From Geomonas sp. Red32 (GTDB lineage Bacteria > Desulfobacterota > Desulfuromonadia > Geobacterales > Geobacteraceae), in the NCBI RefSeq assembly GCF_023652955.1, contig NZ_JAKLOY010000009.1, forward strand, positions 144,469-208,468: 64,000 bases of DNA, written 5' to 3'. The notes beneath the pieces are model-generated. The model was not told the origin of the DNA, ran no database searches, and saw only the letters and a program-made list of their open reading frames with translations. Position 1 is the stretch's first letter. Each line of letters opens with the position of its first letter. Of the stretch, positions 51,847 through 61,174 are shown in pieces. Made by a program: the position numbers and the translations under genes.

Positions 51847-54030
51847 CTAACCGGCCTGGCCGGCGGCGGGAAGGCCTACGGAGAAGGTCGTTCCCCTTCC
51901 CGGCTCGGACGAGAATTCGAGTTGTCCGCCGTGCTCCCTCACGATCGACTCGCTGATGGCCAGCCCGAGCCCGGTCCCCCCCTTGTCGAGCTTGGTGGTG
52001 AAAAACGGCTCCAGGATCCTCTGGCTCCCCTCCCGGGAAATGCCGCATCCCTCGTCCCGTACCACGATCCTGACCATGTTGTCGCTTTGGTCGAAAAGGG
52101 TGCTGAGCCAGATGCCGCGGTCGCAGCTGGGAAGGGCCTGGCAGGCGTTCATGAGCAGGTTGATGATCACCTGCCCCAACTGCTGGGCATGCCCCTTGAC
52201 CGGGGGGAGCGGATCGCAAAGTTCGAGGTTGAAATGGTGGGTGTACTTGGTCAACTCGTGATTGAGCAGCGAGACGGCGGCCCGCGCCACCTGGTTCAGG
52301 TCCAGGTCGCGCTTCTCCGTGCGGCGCTCGTAGCGGGCGAAGTCCTTCAGGTTGTTCACGATGTCGTTCACCCGGCGCGACCCGTCGACGATCCCCCGCA
52401 CGAGGCGCATCGAATGCTCGGCCAGCTCCCCGGAGGGTATCCCCGCCAGGTAGAGCTCCTCGTCCGGATGCTCCTCGCGGTACTCGGCGACCACCTTGAG
52501 GGTGTCGGCCAGGACCTTCTCCAGCAGCTCGGAATTGGCCATGATGAAATTGTTCGGGTTGTTTATCTCGTGTGCCACGCCCGAAACCAGCAGCCCAAGC
52601 GAGGTCATCTTGTTGGTCTCGATCAGCTTGGCCTGGATTTCGCGGGACTTTTCATCCATGCGGACCCTTTCCGTTATGTCACGCAGGGTGCAGTAGGTAA
52701 CCGGCCCGTCCTGCAGGGCCATCACCTTGCCGCGCAGCGACACGACGATGGCCTCACCGTTCTTGCGTCTGCCGGCGAAATCCTGCCTCACGTCAACCAC
52801 CTCGCCTATGGTGCCGATGGCGGCGGCGACGGCGGCCAGATCCTCAGGCATCACGATCTGCGCGAGCCCCCCCTCCAAAAGCTCTCTCCTGCCGTAACCG
52901 AAGGTCGACTCGGTCTTGGCGTTGAGATCGACAATGTCGCTCCCCCCGGGCCGGAAGAACAGGATGGCGTCCTCGGACTGATCGAAGATGTCGCGGAAGC
53001 GCTGTTCGCTGTCGCGCAGAGCCTGCTCCATCCTCCTGCTGGTGGTGATGTCGCGCATGATGAGGAGAAATTCCGGGCTCCCTTCGAGGAGGACCACGCT
53101 GATGGAAACCCCCATCACGAGGCTCTCGCCGTCACGGCGCCGGCAGGTGACCTCGTTGAAAGCGGGGGATGCTTGGCCGGGAAGGGCGGTGGCGGAGGCG
53201 AAGAGGTCGGCCAGGCCGGCTTCTCCCTCCGCGAAAAGCAAGGAGGCCTGGGCGCCGATCATCTCCTTGGCGCGGAAGCCGAAGACGGTTTCCGCAGCCG
53301 GGTTGAAGGTCCTGATGCTTCCCTGCGGATCGACGGTCACGATCGGCTCCACCACCTGCGCGTGGACGGCGCTGACCCGTTTCTTCTCCGACTGGGCCGC
53401 CCTCCTGAGCGGACGTACCACGAGCAACCAGAAGAGCGGCGCCGCCCATACCGTGGTCACGAAGGCGTCCACTACATTGTTGGAAGGGGTGTGGCGCTCG
53501 GGCCAGAAGGGAAAGAGCATATCCTCGCTCAAATCCGAGAGGAAGATCGTGCAGAGCAGGAGGATGTAGAGGCGCAGCGACGGCTCCACCTGCGGAGACT
53601 TCAATCGTTGCACTCTCTGCAGGTAAAGAAACCGCAACAGCGGAGCCGCGCTGCAGAGGGCGGTCAGCAAGGCGTCCACCAGGGAGTCGGTATGTGGGGC
53701 GGCATTGGGGAGGAGATGCGGCAAGAGCAGCATCATCAGGTACTCGATCATGAAGATGGCGACCAGGGTCTTGCCAAGCATGATCGCCGGGCGGCTCCCT
53801 TCCAGATCGTCCTCTTCCCCGGGGGCCACCCGCTGGAAGAACCGCCAGAGCGGGAGGGCCACGATCACCACCACGATGCCGGCGTCGACCAGGGCGCTGC
53901 GAACCACCCCTAATCCGGAAAACAACGGGTAGAGGAGTTCCATGATCGCCAGTTCGGTGACGAAGATGTAAAAAAGCAGGGGGAGAATGTCCCCGCTACC
54001 TTTTAGCAGTGCGGTGAGTCTCTGGTTCAT
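51847..54030 (-). CDS. Membrane sensor histidine kinase with two PAS domains
   Basis: A 727-residue kinase. Five or so N-terminal hydrophobic helices (about 15-215), PAS about 225-340 and about 345-460 with a linker (SEQRFRDIFDQSEDAILFF), HisKA with VSGVAHEINNPNNF near 500, and ATPase with LLMNACQAL, DEGCGI and GTGLGLAIS. No receiver, so it signals to the adjacent NtrC-type regulator, 46 bases downstream in the same orientation. The multi-helix N-terminus suggests a membrane-embedded signal (energy state, a lipid or a surface cue); the ligand is unknown. Confidence 0.9.
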   Translation of the reverse strand: MNQRLTALLKGSGDILPLLFYIFVTELAIMELLYPLFSGLGVVRSALVDAGIVVVIVALPLWRFFQRVAPGEEDDLEGSRPAIMLGKTLVAIFMIEYLMMLLLPHLLPNAAPHTDSLVDALLTALCSAAPLLRFLYLQRVQRLKSPQVEPSLRLYILLLCTIFLSDLSEDMLFPFWPERHTPSNNVVDAFVTTVWAAPLFWLLVVRPLRRAAQSEKKRVSAVHAQVVEPIVTVDPQGSIRTFNPAAETVFGFRAKEMIGAQASLLFAEGEAGLADLFASATALPGQASPAFNEVTCRRRDGESLVMGVSISVVLLEGSPEFLLIMRDITTSRRMEQALRDSEQRFRDIFDQSEDAILFFRPGGSDIVDLNAKTESTFGYGRRELLEGGLAQIVMPEDLAAVAAAIGTIGEVVDVRQDFAGRRKNGEAIVVSLRGKVMALQDGPVTYCTLRDITERVRMDEKSREIQAKLIETNKMTSLGLLVSGVAHEINNPNNFIMANSELLEKVLADTLKVVAEYREEHPDEELYLAGIPSGELAEHSMRLVRGIVDGSRRVNDIVNNLKDFARYERRTEKRDLDLNQVARAAVSLLNHELTKYTHHFNLELCDPLPPVKGHAQQLGQVIINLLMNACQALPSCDRGIWLSTLFDQSDNMVRIVVRDEGCGISREGSQRILEPFFTTKLDKGGTGLGLAISESIVREHGGQLEFSSEPGRGTTFSVGLPAAGQAG

Positions 54031-54792
54031 CGAGCGTGACCCTGAAAGCGGTTGCGATAGTGAATCTCAAGGGTGTGAATCTGAGGTGCCGAGGTCAGCA
54101 TGGCAAGGAGATAGGAGCCGCCTCCGTGCAGGTAATAATATAAGCCCAAGTCATTTATTACAATCTAAAGCCGGCAATACCTCGACTATGAGTTGTTGCC
54201 AATGCGCTGAGGTGCTGCGAGCCACGGTTGCCTGTGCTTTGCATCCTTTGGATGGACTTATTTTCAATAATGTTACAACAGACCACTCTATAGTACCCAA
54301 ACTGCTTGGTGCCTCAATCATACCAAATCAAGTGACGCAATGAGTGTGTCGTCATCGTTTTAGATTAGCTGCCACAGCCAGTTATTCTGCTCGCTTCCTC
54401 TCTCTTTAAAAGAAGCGACCGCCGAAGCGATGCGCTTTGGGTGCCGGAAGCGGGGCAAAAGAGCTCGAGGGAAACTCGCAGGGGGGCACGCCCCTCATCG
54501 CAGCCTGGATAAGTCCTCCTCGGTTTTGTGGGCGGCCCCCTCCTGCTGCCTTTCTCTGTTCCTCGCAATTTCCCTCGTCGTCGGCCATCGCTCCACCTTC
54601 GTCACCGTCACCCCGTTTGCTTTGTCGTCAAGACTCTCTCGATTAGGCCGATAAGGTAGATGCACCTCCGCCCCGCCCATTGGTCGGGGAATTCATGTAG
54701 CTAATAGTCGGCAGCATTTTGGCGTGAGATTTGATATACAACCGTAAAATTATCTTGATCATTGCTTATGGCTACAGTTTAAGGAGTTCTCG
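54031..54792. other. Long intergenic region with a sigma-28-like site
   Basis: 762 bases with no gene I can support. 54031-54400 is AT-rich; 54410-54640 is GC-rich and contains several overlapping reading frames without family resemblance or ribosome-binding sites. A sigma-28-like site lies at 54628-54654. The region may hold a non-coding RNA or the remnant of an element. Confidence 0.45.
54628..54654 (+). promoter_or_regulatory. Sigma-28-like promoter
   Basis: TCAAGACT, 11 bases, then a perfect GCCGATAA. The -10 is exact and the -35 fits the TCAAG variant used by some proteobacteria. The nearest downstream gene (54793) starts about 130 bases after the expected start site. Confidence 0.5.
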
Positions 54793-55470
54793 TTGACCAT
54801 TGAAGAGGCATTTGGGGTAGTCATTCGCAGACTACGGAGAGAACGAGGGCTGTCTCAGGAAAAGCTTTCTGCGACCAGCAACCTGGACAGGACCTTCATC
54901 TCGAACATCGAGGGGGGGAAACAACAGCCAAGCCTCATCTCGATCTTTGCCCTCGCCAATGCACTCTGTGTTTCTGTTTCCAATATCCTTCTCGAGGTTG
55001 AGGTGATACTCGAGATCAACCATCCACAATCACCATGCCCGGCCAAGGCTGAAATACTGAGGGTGTTCAACGACATGGCGACCTACTTGACAGATATCCA
55101 GGAAGCATACCGTGGGACGGAAACTATTCTCTTTGCCGATGACGAGGAGGCGTTGAGAGAGTTGCTGGCCCAGTTTCTGGTCGGCTGCGGGTACAACGTC
55201 CTCATGGCCAGCAATGGAGAGGAGGCGGTAGAACTTTATAAGCAACACGCCGGCAAGATCCACGTCACCATCCTGGACATGCTGATGCCGGCTCTCAATG
55301 GCATGGAGGCTTACAACCAGATCAAGCTTATGAGCCCTGACGCCCCGGTCCTGCTGGTCAGCGGCTACTATGCCGATACCAGGGGCGCTTCTTCGCTGCC
55401 TAAAATTATTCAAAAACCCTTCTCTCCCGTCGACCTGTTGAAGGAGATCAGGACCGTGCTCGACTCGTAG
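54793..55470 (+). CDS. XRE-family HTH fused to a receiver domain
   Basis: A 225-residue protein. Residues 5-60 form an XRE/Cro-type helix-turn-helix (FGVVIRRLRRERGLSQEKLS, then RTFISNIEGGKQQPSL). After a linker, residues about 108-222 form a receiver with FADDEE, LDMLMP, LVSGY and IQKPF. The DNA-binding domain therefore precedes the receiver, the opposite of normal response regulators. Start is TTG 54793 with AAGGAG 7 bases upstream; the frame has no better start. Phosphorylation would then control DNA binding. Target and kinase unknown. Confidence 0.85.
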   Translation: MTIEEAFGVVIRRLRRERGLSQEKLSATSNLDRTFISNIEGGKQQPSLISIFALANALCVSVSNILLEVEVILEINHPQSPCPAKAEILRVFNDMATYLTDIQEAYRGTETILFADDEEALRELLAQFLVGCGYNVLMASNGEEAVELYKQHAGKIHVTILDMLMPALNGMEAYNQIKLMSPDAPVLLVSGYYADTRGASSLPKIIQKPFSPVDLLKEIRTVLDS

Positions 55471-55694
55471 CCGGCCACGCCGCCTGCCGCCATCGCATCT
55501 GACCGGCCTCTTCCCTTTCCACTCTCCGTCTCCCTCTCATCTCCCACTGCCGGGGACCCCGCCACATGGTACTTCGGTAATTAACGCAATGTCGTGAAAA
55601 CATTGCTAATGCAATACCTCTTGAAATGCCGATGCCTCCTGGTTTACGCTCTCATGAATTGTTGGCACTGTAAGCAAGGAGGTTGTCTGACACC

Positions 55695-56693
55695 ATGAGA
55701 TACATGCGAAGGATGTTCCCCTTCATGTTTCTGGCCGTCGCCGCGGGGTGCGCGACCATGCCGGCCGGGCCGAGTGTTAACGTGCTCCCGGCCCCCGGAA
55801 AGTCCTTCGAGCAGTTCCAGGTCGAGGACAACGCCTGCCGCCAGTGGGCCGATCGCCAGGTAGGACAGCCTGCCCAGGAAACCTACGAGAAAAACACCGC
55901 CACCGGAGCGGTCGCCGGTACCGCGCTCGGTGCCGGAGTCGGCGCCGCACTCGGGTCGGCCTCCCATCATGCCGGAACCGGAGCAGTAATTGGCGCTGCC
56001 ACCGGGCTACTCTTCGGCTCCGCCATCGGGTCCGATCAGGGGACGGCGAGTGCCCGCCAGGTACAGCGGAGGTACGATAACGCTTATATGCAGTGTATGT
56101 ACTCCTACGGTAACCAGATTCCCGGTGTCCGCCGGACGAAACCGAGGAAGGTTGCCCAGGCCCCGGTAGCCCCCCCTCCGCCGGTGGCTGCTCCCGCCCC
56201 GCCGCCAGTGATCTCCGCTCCTCCTGCCGTTGAGATTCCTGATCCACCCCCAGCGGTAGCGCCGGCTCCAGTTTCGCCCCCGCAGGTGGTAACGGATCCC
56301 CCGCCCCCCGTCGTGGTCGATGACGAGGTGTACTATCAGCCTGCGCCGGAAATCTACTTCAACGAGGCTCCCCAGTTCGTGTACTACCCGTCCATGAACA
56401 TGTACGTGGCGGTCGGGACCCCTTACGACCTCGTCTACACCGGCAACGAGTACTACTATTTCTACGGCGGGCGCTGGTACCGGAGCCCCTACTACAACGG
56501 CCCCTGGGTCTACGCGCCCCGCAGAAGCTATCCTGCCTTCTACCGGTACCGGATCGACAACATCCGGCACTATCGGGAGGTAGAATACCGCCGCTACATG
56601 CGCAACCGGGCTGAGTACCGGGGAAGGTGGCATCGTCCCGAGTATCGCCGTGCGAAGGGAAGGCCGGAGTTCCGGGACGAGCGCCGCAGGTGA
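55695..56693 (+). CDS. Glycine-zipper lipoprotein with proline-rich middle
   Basis: A 332-residue exported protein. The N-terminus FLAVAAGCATMPAG has a lipobox-like AAGC. Next comes a glycine-zipper stretch (TGAVAGTALGAGVGAALGSA, about 70-115), a Pro/Val/Ala-rich spacer (about 150-215), then a Tyr/Trp-rich part (YYYFYGGRWYRSPYYNGPW) like YXWGXW-type surface repeats, and a basic tail. Start ATG 55695 (AAGGAGG 13 bases upstream). It resembles envelope stress or osmotically induced lipoproteins of the glycine-zipper group. Monocistronic, followed by a terminator. Confidence 0.7.
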   Translation: MRYMRRMFPFMFLAVAAGCATMPAGPSVNVLPAPGKSFEQFQVEDNACRQWADRQVGQPAQETYEKNTATGAVAGTALGAGVGAALGSASHHAGTGAVIGAATGLLFGSAIGSDQGTASARQVQRRYDNAYMQCMYSYGNQIPGVRRTKPRKVAQAPVAPPPPVAAPAPPPVISAPPAVEIPDPPPAVAPAPVSPPQVVTDPPPPVVVDDEVYYQPAPEIYFNEAPQFVYYPSMNMYVAVGTPYDLVYTGNEYYYFYGGRWYRSPYYNGPWVYAPRRSYPAFYRYRIDNIRHYREVEYRRYMRNRAEYRGRWHRPEYRRAKGRPEFRDERRR

Positions 56694-56717
56694 CTGCAGA
56701 AGGTTAGGAATCAAATG

Positions 56718-56753
56718 AAAAGGGGGAAGCCGGTGCGCGGCTTCCCCCTTTTT
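56718..56753. terminator. Bidirectional terminator
   Basis: AAAAGGGGGAAGCCG pairs with CGGCTTCCCCCTTTT around a 5-base loop, with A and T runs on both flanks. It separates the lipoprotein gene from the convergent FKBP gene. Confidence 0.92.
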
Positions 56754-56772
56754 CTGTGGAGTTCCGATTTTC

Positions 56773-57198
56773 TCAGGTGTTCTCGATCTCGATAACCTCG
56801 ATATCAAGGACCAGGTCTTGGCCGGCCAGGTGAGGGTTGCTGTCCACTTTCACCCCCTTGTCGGTTACCACCACCGAGAACCCGTCAGGCGAGCTGGTAT
56901 TCACCACTTGGCGTTGCAGTTCGCCCGGGGCTTTTCCCACTGGTGCAGTGGTGTCGAAAGAGTGGTGGGCGACTTCTCCTTTCCTGCGGCCGTACCCTTT
57001 CTCCGGCGGGATGGTTACCCGCCTGGTTTCTCCCGGAGACATCCCCTCCAGAGCTTCCTCCAATCCCCTTATTACCTTGCCTGCACCCACCGTGATACGC
57101 ACCGGGCCGCCACCGGCGGTCGATTCCACCGACTTGCCGTTCCTCAACGGCACTGAGTAGTGCACGAGTGCCGTGCTGCCGTACTTTATCTGAGGCAT
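56773..57198 (-). CDS. FKBP-type peptidyl-prolyl isomerase (SlyD-like)
   Basis: A 141-residue FKBP-fold isomerase: YGSTALVHYSVPLRNGKSVES, IRGLEEALEGMSPGETRRVTIPPEKGYG, and the late DLVLDIEVIEIE strand. The insert between the strands acts as the chaperone flap in SlyD-type enzymes. The SlyD His-rich metal tail is missing. It assists folding by proline cis-trans isomerisation. Predicted cytoplasmic (no signal). Confidence 0.9.
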   Translation of the reverse strand: MPQIKYGSTALVHYSVPLRNGKSVESTAGGGPVRITVGAGKVIRGLEEALEGMSPGETRRVTIPPEKGYGRRKGEVAHHSFDTTAPVGKAPGELQRQVVNTSSPDGFSVVVTDKGVKVDSNPHLAGQDLVLDIEVIEIENT

Positions 57199-57522
57199 GT
57201 AGTACCTCCCGTCTTGACTAGATTAGAGGTGTTTTACCAGGGGCATAGGGATCCGCCATCTGCTCCCTTGTTCTCCTCCTGGCTGTATCCGCCGCCGGAC
57301 GCTGTATCCGTCGCCGGCAGTTCCCAATCCTGAGCCGATCGCTCTCGCCGTCCTCTCCTCCCTCTTTGTCCGTTGCCTCCCGGTCTCCTTCTGCACTCAT
57401 TGGCCGTCGCCGCCGCCGGGCCGGCGGGTTTCTTGGGCCGTCATTTCTGTCATTTACGGTTGACATAACGATCTTACGGCGGGAAAATGCCGCACTTCTA
57501 CTGAAGGACAACGAGGTACTAG
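57199..57522. other. Intergenic region with a short direct repeat
   Basis: 324 bases between the divergent FKBP and iorA genes. It contains two near-copies of GCTGTATCCGCCGCCGG (about 57283 and 57301). A reading frame on the minus strand through it is basic and lacks family resemblance, so no gene is called. Confidence 0.4.
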
Positions 57523-59337
57523 ATGGCAATTGAAAAGCTGCAGAAGAGACTTCTGCAAGGGAACGAGGCGTTGGCCCGGGGGCTCGTCGAGAGCGGCTGC
57601 GTCGTCGCCGCGTCCTATCCGGGGACTCCCGCTTCCGAAATTCTCGGGTCGGTGAAGAGTTGGCAGCAAGCGGAAGCCGTGGAGATGCACGTCGAGTGGG
57701 CGGTGAATGAGAAGGTTGCCCTCGAGATCGCCTATACGGCGAGCCAGACGGGGCTGCGGGCGGCGACGGCCATGAAGCAGGTGGGGCTCAACGTGGCCAG
57801 CGATCCCCTCATGAGTGCGGCCTACCTCGGCGTCGTCGGCGGTTTCGTCGTGGTGAGCGCCGACGATCCCGGTCCCCATTCCTCCCAAACCGAACAGGAC
57901 AGCCGGCTGATGGCCATGCTGGCGAAAATCCCGGTCCTCGATCCCGGCTCCCCTGAAGAGGCGCGGGAGCTCGCCGGTGTCGCTTTCGAGCTGTCCGAGC
58001 GCTTCCGGATCCCGGTTATGATCCGCCCCACCACCAGGGTCTGCCACGCCTGCCAAGACATCGAGCTTCGTCCCGTCACCCGGCTGGAGCGGACCGCCTC
58101 TTTTAAAAAGGATCCCTCTCGATGGGCGGCGACCCCGAAATTCCGCTACCAGCTGCACCTCGAACTCAACGGCAAGCTGGCTGAGATAGCCGCCTATGGG
58201 CCGACTGCTCCCCGCTGTCTCAACCCCGAGGTGAAATCCCGCCGCGCAGTGGTCGCTTCCGGCCCGGCTGCGAGCTACGCGAAGGAACTCTTTGCCGATC
58301 TCCAGCTCTGGGACAAAATGAACCTGCATCAGGTCATCCAGCCGTATCCCTTGCACTCCTCCTTCGTCGATTCTCTCCTGGCTGAATACGACGAGATACT
58401 GGTGCTGGAAGAGACGGTCGGCGTTATCGAGATGCAGATCCGCGACCGCCACAAGGTGAAGGGGAAACTGTCGGGGATGGTCCCCGAGGCGGGGGAACTC
58501 CTACCGGAAGTGGTCGAGCGGTTACTTGCCGAATTTGCCGGGCTCACCGTGCCGGTCCAGGTTGCGGTTCAGGCCCAGGGCGGAAGGCGCCCCACGCTCT
58601 GCCCTGGCTGTCCGCATCGGGCGAGCTTTTATGCCATCAAACGGGCCGCTCCTGCGGGGATCTATCCCAGCGATATCGGCTGCTACACCCTCGGGATCAA
58701 TCTCGGTGGCGTGGATACCGTCCTCTGCATGGGCGCTTCCATCAGCCAGGCCGCCGGCTTCTATCAATCCTACCGGGTCACCGGTCAGCGGAAGGATATC
58801 GTCGCGACCGTCGGCGATTCCACTTTTTTCCATGCCGGGATTCCCCCGCTGATCGACGCGGTCGCCCAAGGCGCCCGCTTCGTGCTGGTCATCCTGGACA
58901 ACGTCACCACTGCGATGACCGGTAACCAGCCGACCCCCGCCCACGGGAGCCCGGCTGGACGAGCTGTCCACATTGAATCGATCGTTCAAGGATGCGGCGT
59001 CGGTTTCGTGGAAACGGCCGACCCTCTGCAACTGCCGGCGTTCACCGCTTTGCTGAAGAAGGCGCTCGCCTACTCCCGGGAGCAGGGCGTAGCGGTGGTG
59101 ATCGCTAAAAGCCCGTGCCTCGTCGATCGCGCGGTGCCCAAGCAGAAGCGGCGCCAGCCTACCGTTTCCAGCGCCTGCACCGGATGCCGGGTCTGTATCG
59201 ACCAATTCGAGTGTCCTGCGCTGCGGTTCGAGCCGGATGGGAAACGGGTAACGGTCGATCCGATGATCTGCAGCGGGTGCGGGGTCTGTCTGGACGTCTG
59301 CGCCTTTAAGGCTATTGTGCGGGAGGAGATTCCATGA
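57523..59337 (+). CDS. iorA: Indolepyruvate ferredoxin oxidoreductase, alpha subunit
   Basis: A 604-residue TPP- and [4Fe-4S]-containing subunit. N-terminal pyrimidine-binding domain (ALARGLVESGCVVAASYPGTPASE), middle region with RPTTRVCH, TPP-binding C-terminal domain (CPGCPHRASFY, GDSTFFHAGIPPLIDA) and two CxxCxxC ferredoxin clusters at the end (CTGCRVCIDQFECP, CSGCGVCLDVCAF). It oxidatively decarboxylates aryl pyruvates (from Trp, Phe, Tyr) to aryl-acetyl-CoA, reducing ferredoxin. Its stop overlaps iorB. Confidence 0.96.
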   Translation: MAIEKLQKRLLQGNEALARGLVESGCVVAASYPGTPASEILGSVKSWQQAEAVEMHVEWAVNEKVALEIAYTASQTGLRAATAMKQVGLNVASDPLMSAAYLGVVGGFVVVSADDPGPHSSQTEQDSRLMAMLAKIPVLDPGSPEEARELAGVAFELSERFRIPVMIRPTTRVCHACQDIELRPVTRLERTASFKKDPSRWAATPKFRYQLHLELNGKLAEIAAYGPTAPRCLNPEVKSRRAVVASGPAASYAKELFADLQLWDKMNLHQVIQPYPLHSSFVDSLLAEYDEILVLEETVGVIEMQIRDRHKVKGKLSGMVPEAGELLPEVVERLLAEFAGLTVPVQVAVQAQGGRRPTLCPGCPHRASFYAIKRAAPAGIYPSDIGCYTLGINLGGVDTVLCMGASISQAAGFYQSYRVTGQRKDIVATVGDSTFFHAGIPPLIDAVAQGARFVLVILDNVTTAMTGNQPTPAHGSPAGRAVHIESIVQGCGVGFVETADPLQLPAFTALLKKALAYSREQGVAVVIAKSPCLVDRAVPKQKRRQPTVSSACTGCRVCIDQFECPALRFEPDGKRVTVDPMICSGCGVCLDVCAFKAIVREEIP

Positions 59338-59885
59338 ACCAGCAATTGATCATCTGTGGGGTAGGGGGGCAAGGGATCCTCTTCGTCACCCGTCTGCTGG
59401 CCGAATCCGCCATCGCCAAGGGACTCCCCGTCCTTACCAGCGAGACCCACGGGATGGCTCAGCGGGGAGGCATCGTTGTGTCTCATCTTAAAGTAGGGGC
59501 CTTCGCCAGTCCGCTGGTCCGTCCGGGGCGGGCAGACGCCCTCCTCTCCCTCAAGCCGGAAACCGTGGCACTCCACCTCCATTTCCTCAAGGAGGGAGGT
59601 GCCGTCGCGGCCAATGCGCAACAGTCGCTGGCGGACGTGGCCGGGCATCCTGTTTCCCTCATCGATGCCGATTCACTGGCACTGGCTCTGGGGGATCCGC
59701 AGGCCGTCAACCTCATCGTGTTGGGGCGCGCCCTGGCGGATTCCGGCACACTTTTCTGCACTGCCGAGGAGGTGGAGGCGGTAATCCGGCGCAAGATGGC
59801 CGGCAAAGACAAGCAACTCGCGCGCGCGCTGGCGGCCTTCCGGGCCGGGTTGGAGGCGGGCGGCAAGGAGGATGGAGCATGCTGA
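59334..59885 (+). CDS. iorB: Indolepyruvate ferredoxin oxidoreductase, beta subunit
   Basis: A 183-residue gamma/beta-type subunit: IICGVGGQGILFVTRLLAESA is the Rossmann-like start of POR-gamma-type domains, followed by SETHGMAQRGGIVVSHLKVG. It completes the aryl-pyruvate oxidoreductase with IorA. ATGA overlap with iorA; its stop overlaps the paaK start. Confidence 0.95.
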   Translation: MNQQLIICGVGGQGILFVTRLLAESAIAKGLPVLTSETHGMAQRGGIVVSHLKVGAFASPLVRPGRADALLSLKPETVALHLHFLKEGGAVAANAQQSLADVAGHPVSLIDADSLALALGDPQAVNLIVLGRALADSGTLFCTAEEVEAVIRRKMAGKDKQLARALAAFRAGLEAGGKEDGAC

Positions 59886-61171
59886 CCCGGTTTCCCGCCA
59901 AGGCTTCTCCCGCCGATCTCGAGGCCTTTCAGTTGGCCGGTCTTCGGTGGACGGTGCGTCACGCCTGGGACAATTCTTCTTTTTACCGGCAACGCTTGGA
60001 GGAGGCCGGCGTGACCCCGGACTGTATCGGCTCACTCGACGACCTGCGGCGTCTTCCCTTTTTGACCGCCCAGGATCTTGCCGATGGTTACCCCTTTGCG
60101 CTGCGCTCGGTTCCTTTCGCTGATCTGGTCCGCATCCATGCCTCCTCCGGAACCACCGGCAAGAGGAAGGTCCTCTGCTATACCCAAAAAGACATCGACG
60201 ACTGGCAGACGATGTTTGCCCGCTGCTATGAACTCGCCGGGCTGACTCGGGAGGACCGGGTGCAGATCGCGGTAGGCTACGGCCTCTGGACAGCAGGGGT
60301 CGGGTTCCAGCAAGCCTGCGAGCGTTTCGGTGCGCTGGCTATACCGGTTGGCCCCGGAAATCTCGATATCCAGACCGGCCTGATGATCGACCTCCAGAGT
60401 ACTGTGTTTTGCTGCACTGCCTCTATGGGCCTTCTCCTTGCCGAGTCCGTTCACAACCGTGGACTCAAGGACAAGCTCAACCTCAAAAAGATCATTCTTG
60501 GGGCAGAGCGAAGTTCCAGCGCGATGCTGGCCACCATGAGGGAATGCCTCGGGGTCTCGGATATCTACGACATCACCGGCCTCACCGAGGTCTACGGACC
60601 TGGTACCGGTCTCTCCTGTGGCCATGGAAGCGCCATTCATTACTGGGCCGACCACTACATCCTCGAGATCCTCGATCCCAACACCCTTCAGCCCGTCGCT
60701 CCCGGCGAGGTCGGCGAGATGGTCTATACCACTCTCGGCAAGGAAGGAGCGCCCCTCATCCGCTACCGATCCCGCGACCTTACTCGCCTCATCGAAGGAA
60801 CCTGCTCCTGCGGCTGCACGCTTCCCCGCCATGACCGAATCCTCGGACGCTCGGATGACGTCGTCATCTTCCGAGGAGTTAACATCTATCCCGGCCAGGT
60901 CGACGAAGTGTTGAACGGCATCGAGGGGATTGGCAGCGAGTATCAGGTTCACCTCGGCCATAATGCCGAAGGGCGGGACTATATGGTGGTGAAGGTCGAG
61001 CGTGCAAAAGTTCCCTGTGGCATCGGCGATGAGCAGATCCAGAAGCGGATCCGATCCGGGATCAAGCATACCCTGCTGGTTTCCTGTGACGTCGAGATGG
61101 TCTACCACGGAACCATGCCCCGCTCCGAGCGGAAGACCAAGAGGATATTCGACGACCGGAAATTCGAGTAG
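59879..61171 (+). CDS. paaK: Phenylacetate-CoA ligase
   Basis: A 430-residue adenylate-forming ligase that activates aryl-acetates with ATP and CoA. The phosphate-binding loop HASSGTTGKRKV, YGLWTAGVGFQ, the A5-type motif ITGLTEVYGPG and the RYRSRDLT hinge are visible, with a PaaK-type C-terminal domain. Start ATG 59879 lies inside the end of iorB. The operon gives a route aryl-pyruvate to aryl-acetyl-CoA to/from aryl-acetate, with ATP gain if PaaK runs in reverse as in some archaeal pathways. Confidence 0.94.
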   Translation: MLTRFPAKASPADLEAFQLAGLRWTVRHAWDNSSFYRQRLEEAGVTPDCIGSLDDLRRLPFLTAQDLADGYPFALRSVPFADLVRIHASSGTTGKRKVLCYTQKDIDDWQTMFARCYELAGLTREDRVQIAVGYGLWTAGVGFQQACERFGALAIPVGPGNLDIQTGLMIDLQSTVFCCTASMGLLLAESVHNRGLKDKLNLKKIILGAERSSSAMLATMRECLGVSDIYDITGLTEVYGPGTGLSCGHGSAIHYWADHYILEILDPNTLQPVAPGEVGEMVYTTLGKEGAPLIRYRSRDLTRLIEGTCSCGCTLPRHDRILGRSDDVVIFRGVNIYPGQVDEVLNGIEGIGSEYQVHLGHNAEGRDYMVVKVERAKVPCGIGDEQIQKRIRSGIKHTLLVSCDVEMVYHGTMPRSERKTKRIFDDRKFE

Positions 61172-61174
61172 CCG

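Noticed and set aside
54406..54680. Several 60-75-residue reading frames on both strands in the GC-rich block
   Set aside because: They overlap each other in different frames, with no good start signals or recognisable motifs.
57218..57529. Basic 103-residue reading frame on the minus strand
   Set aside because: Arg-rich composition, no ribosome-binding site, no family resemblance, and it overlaps the start of iorA; likely a chance frame in GC-rich DNA.
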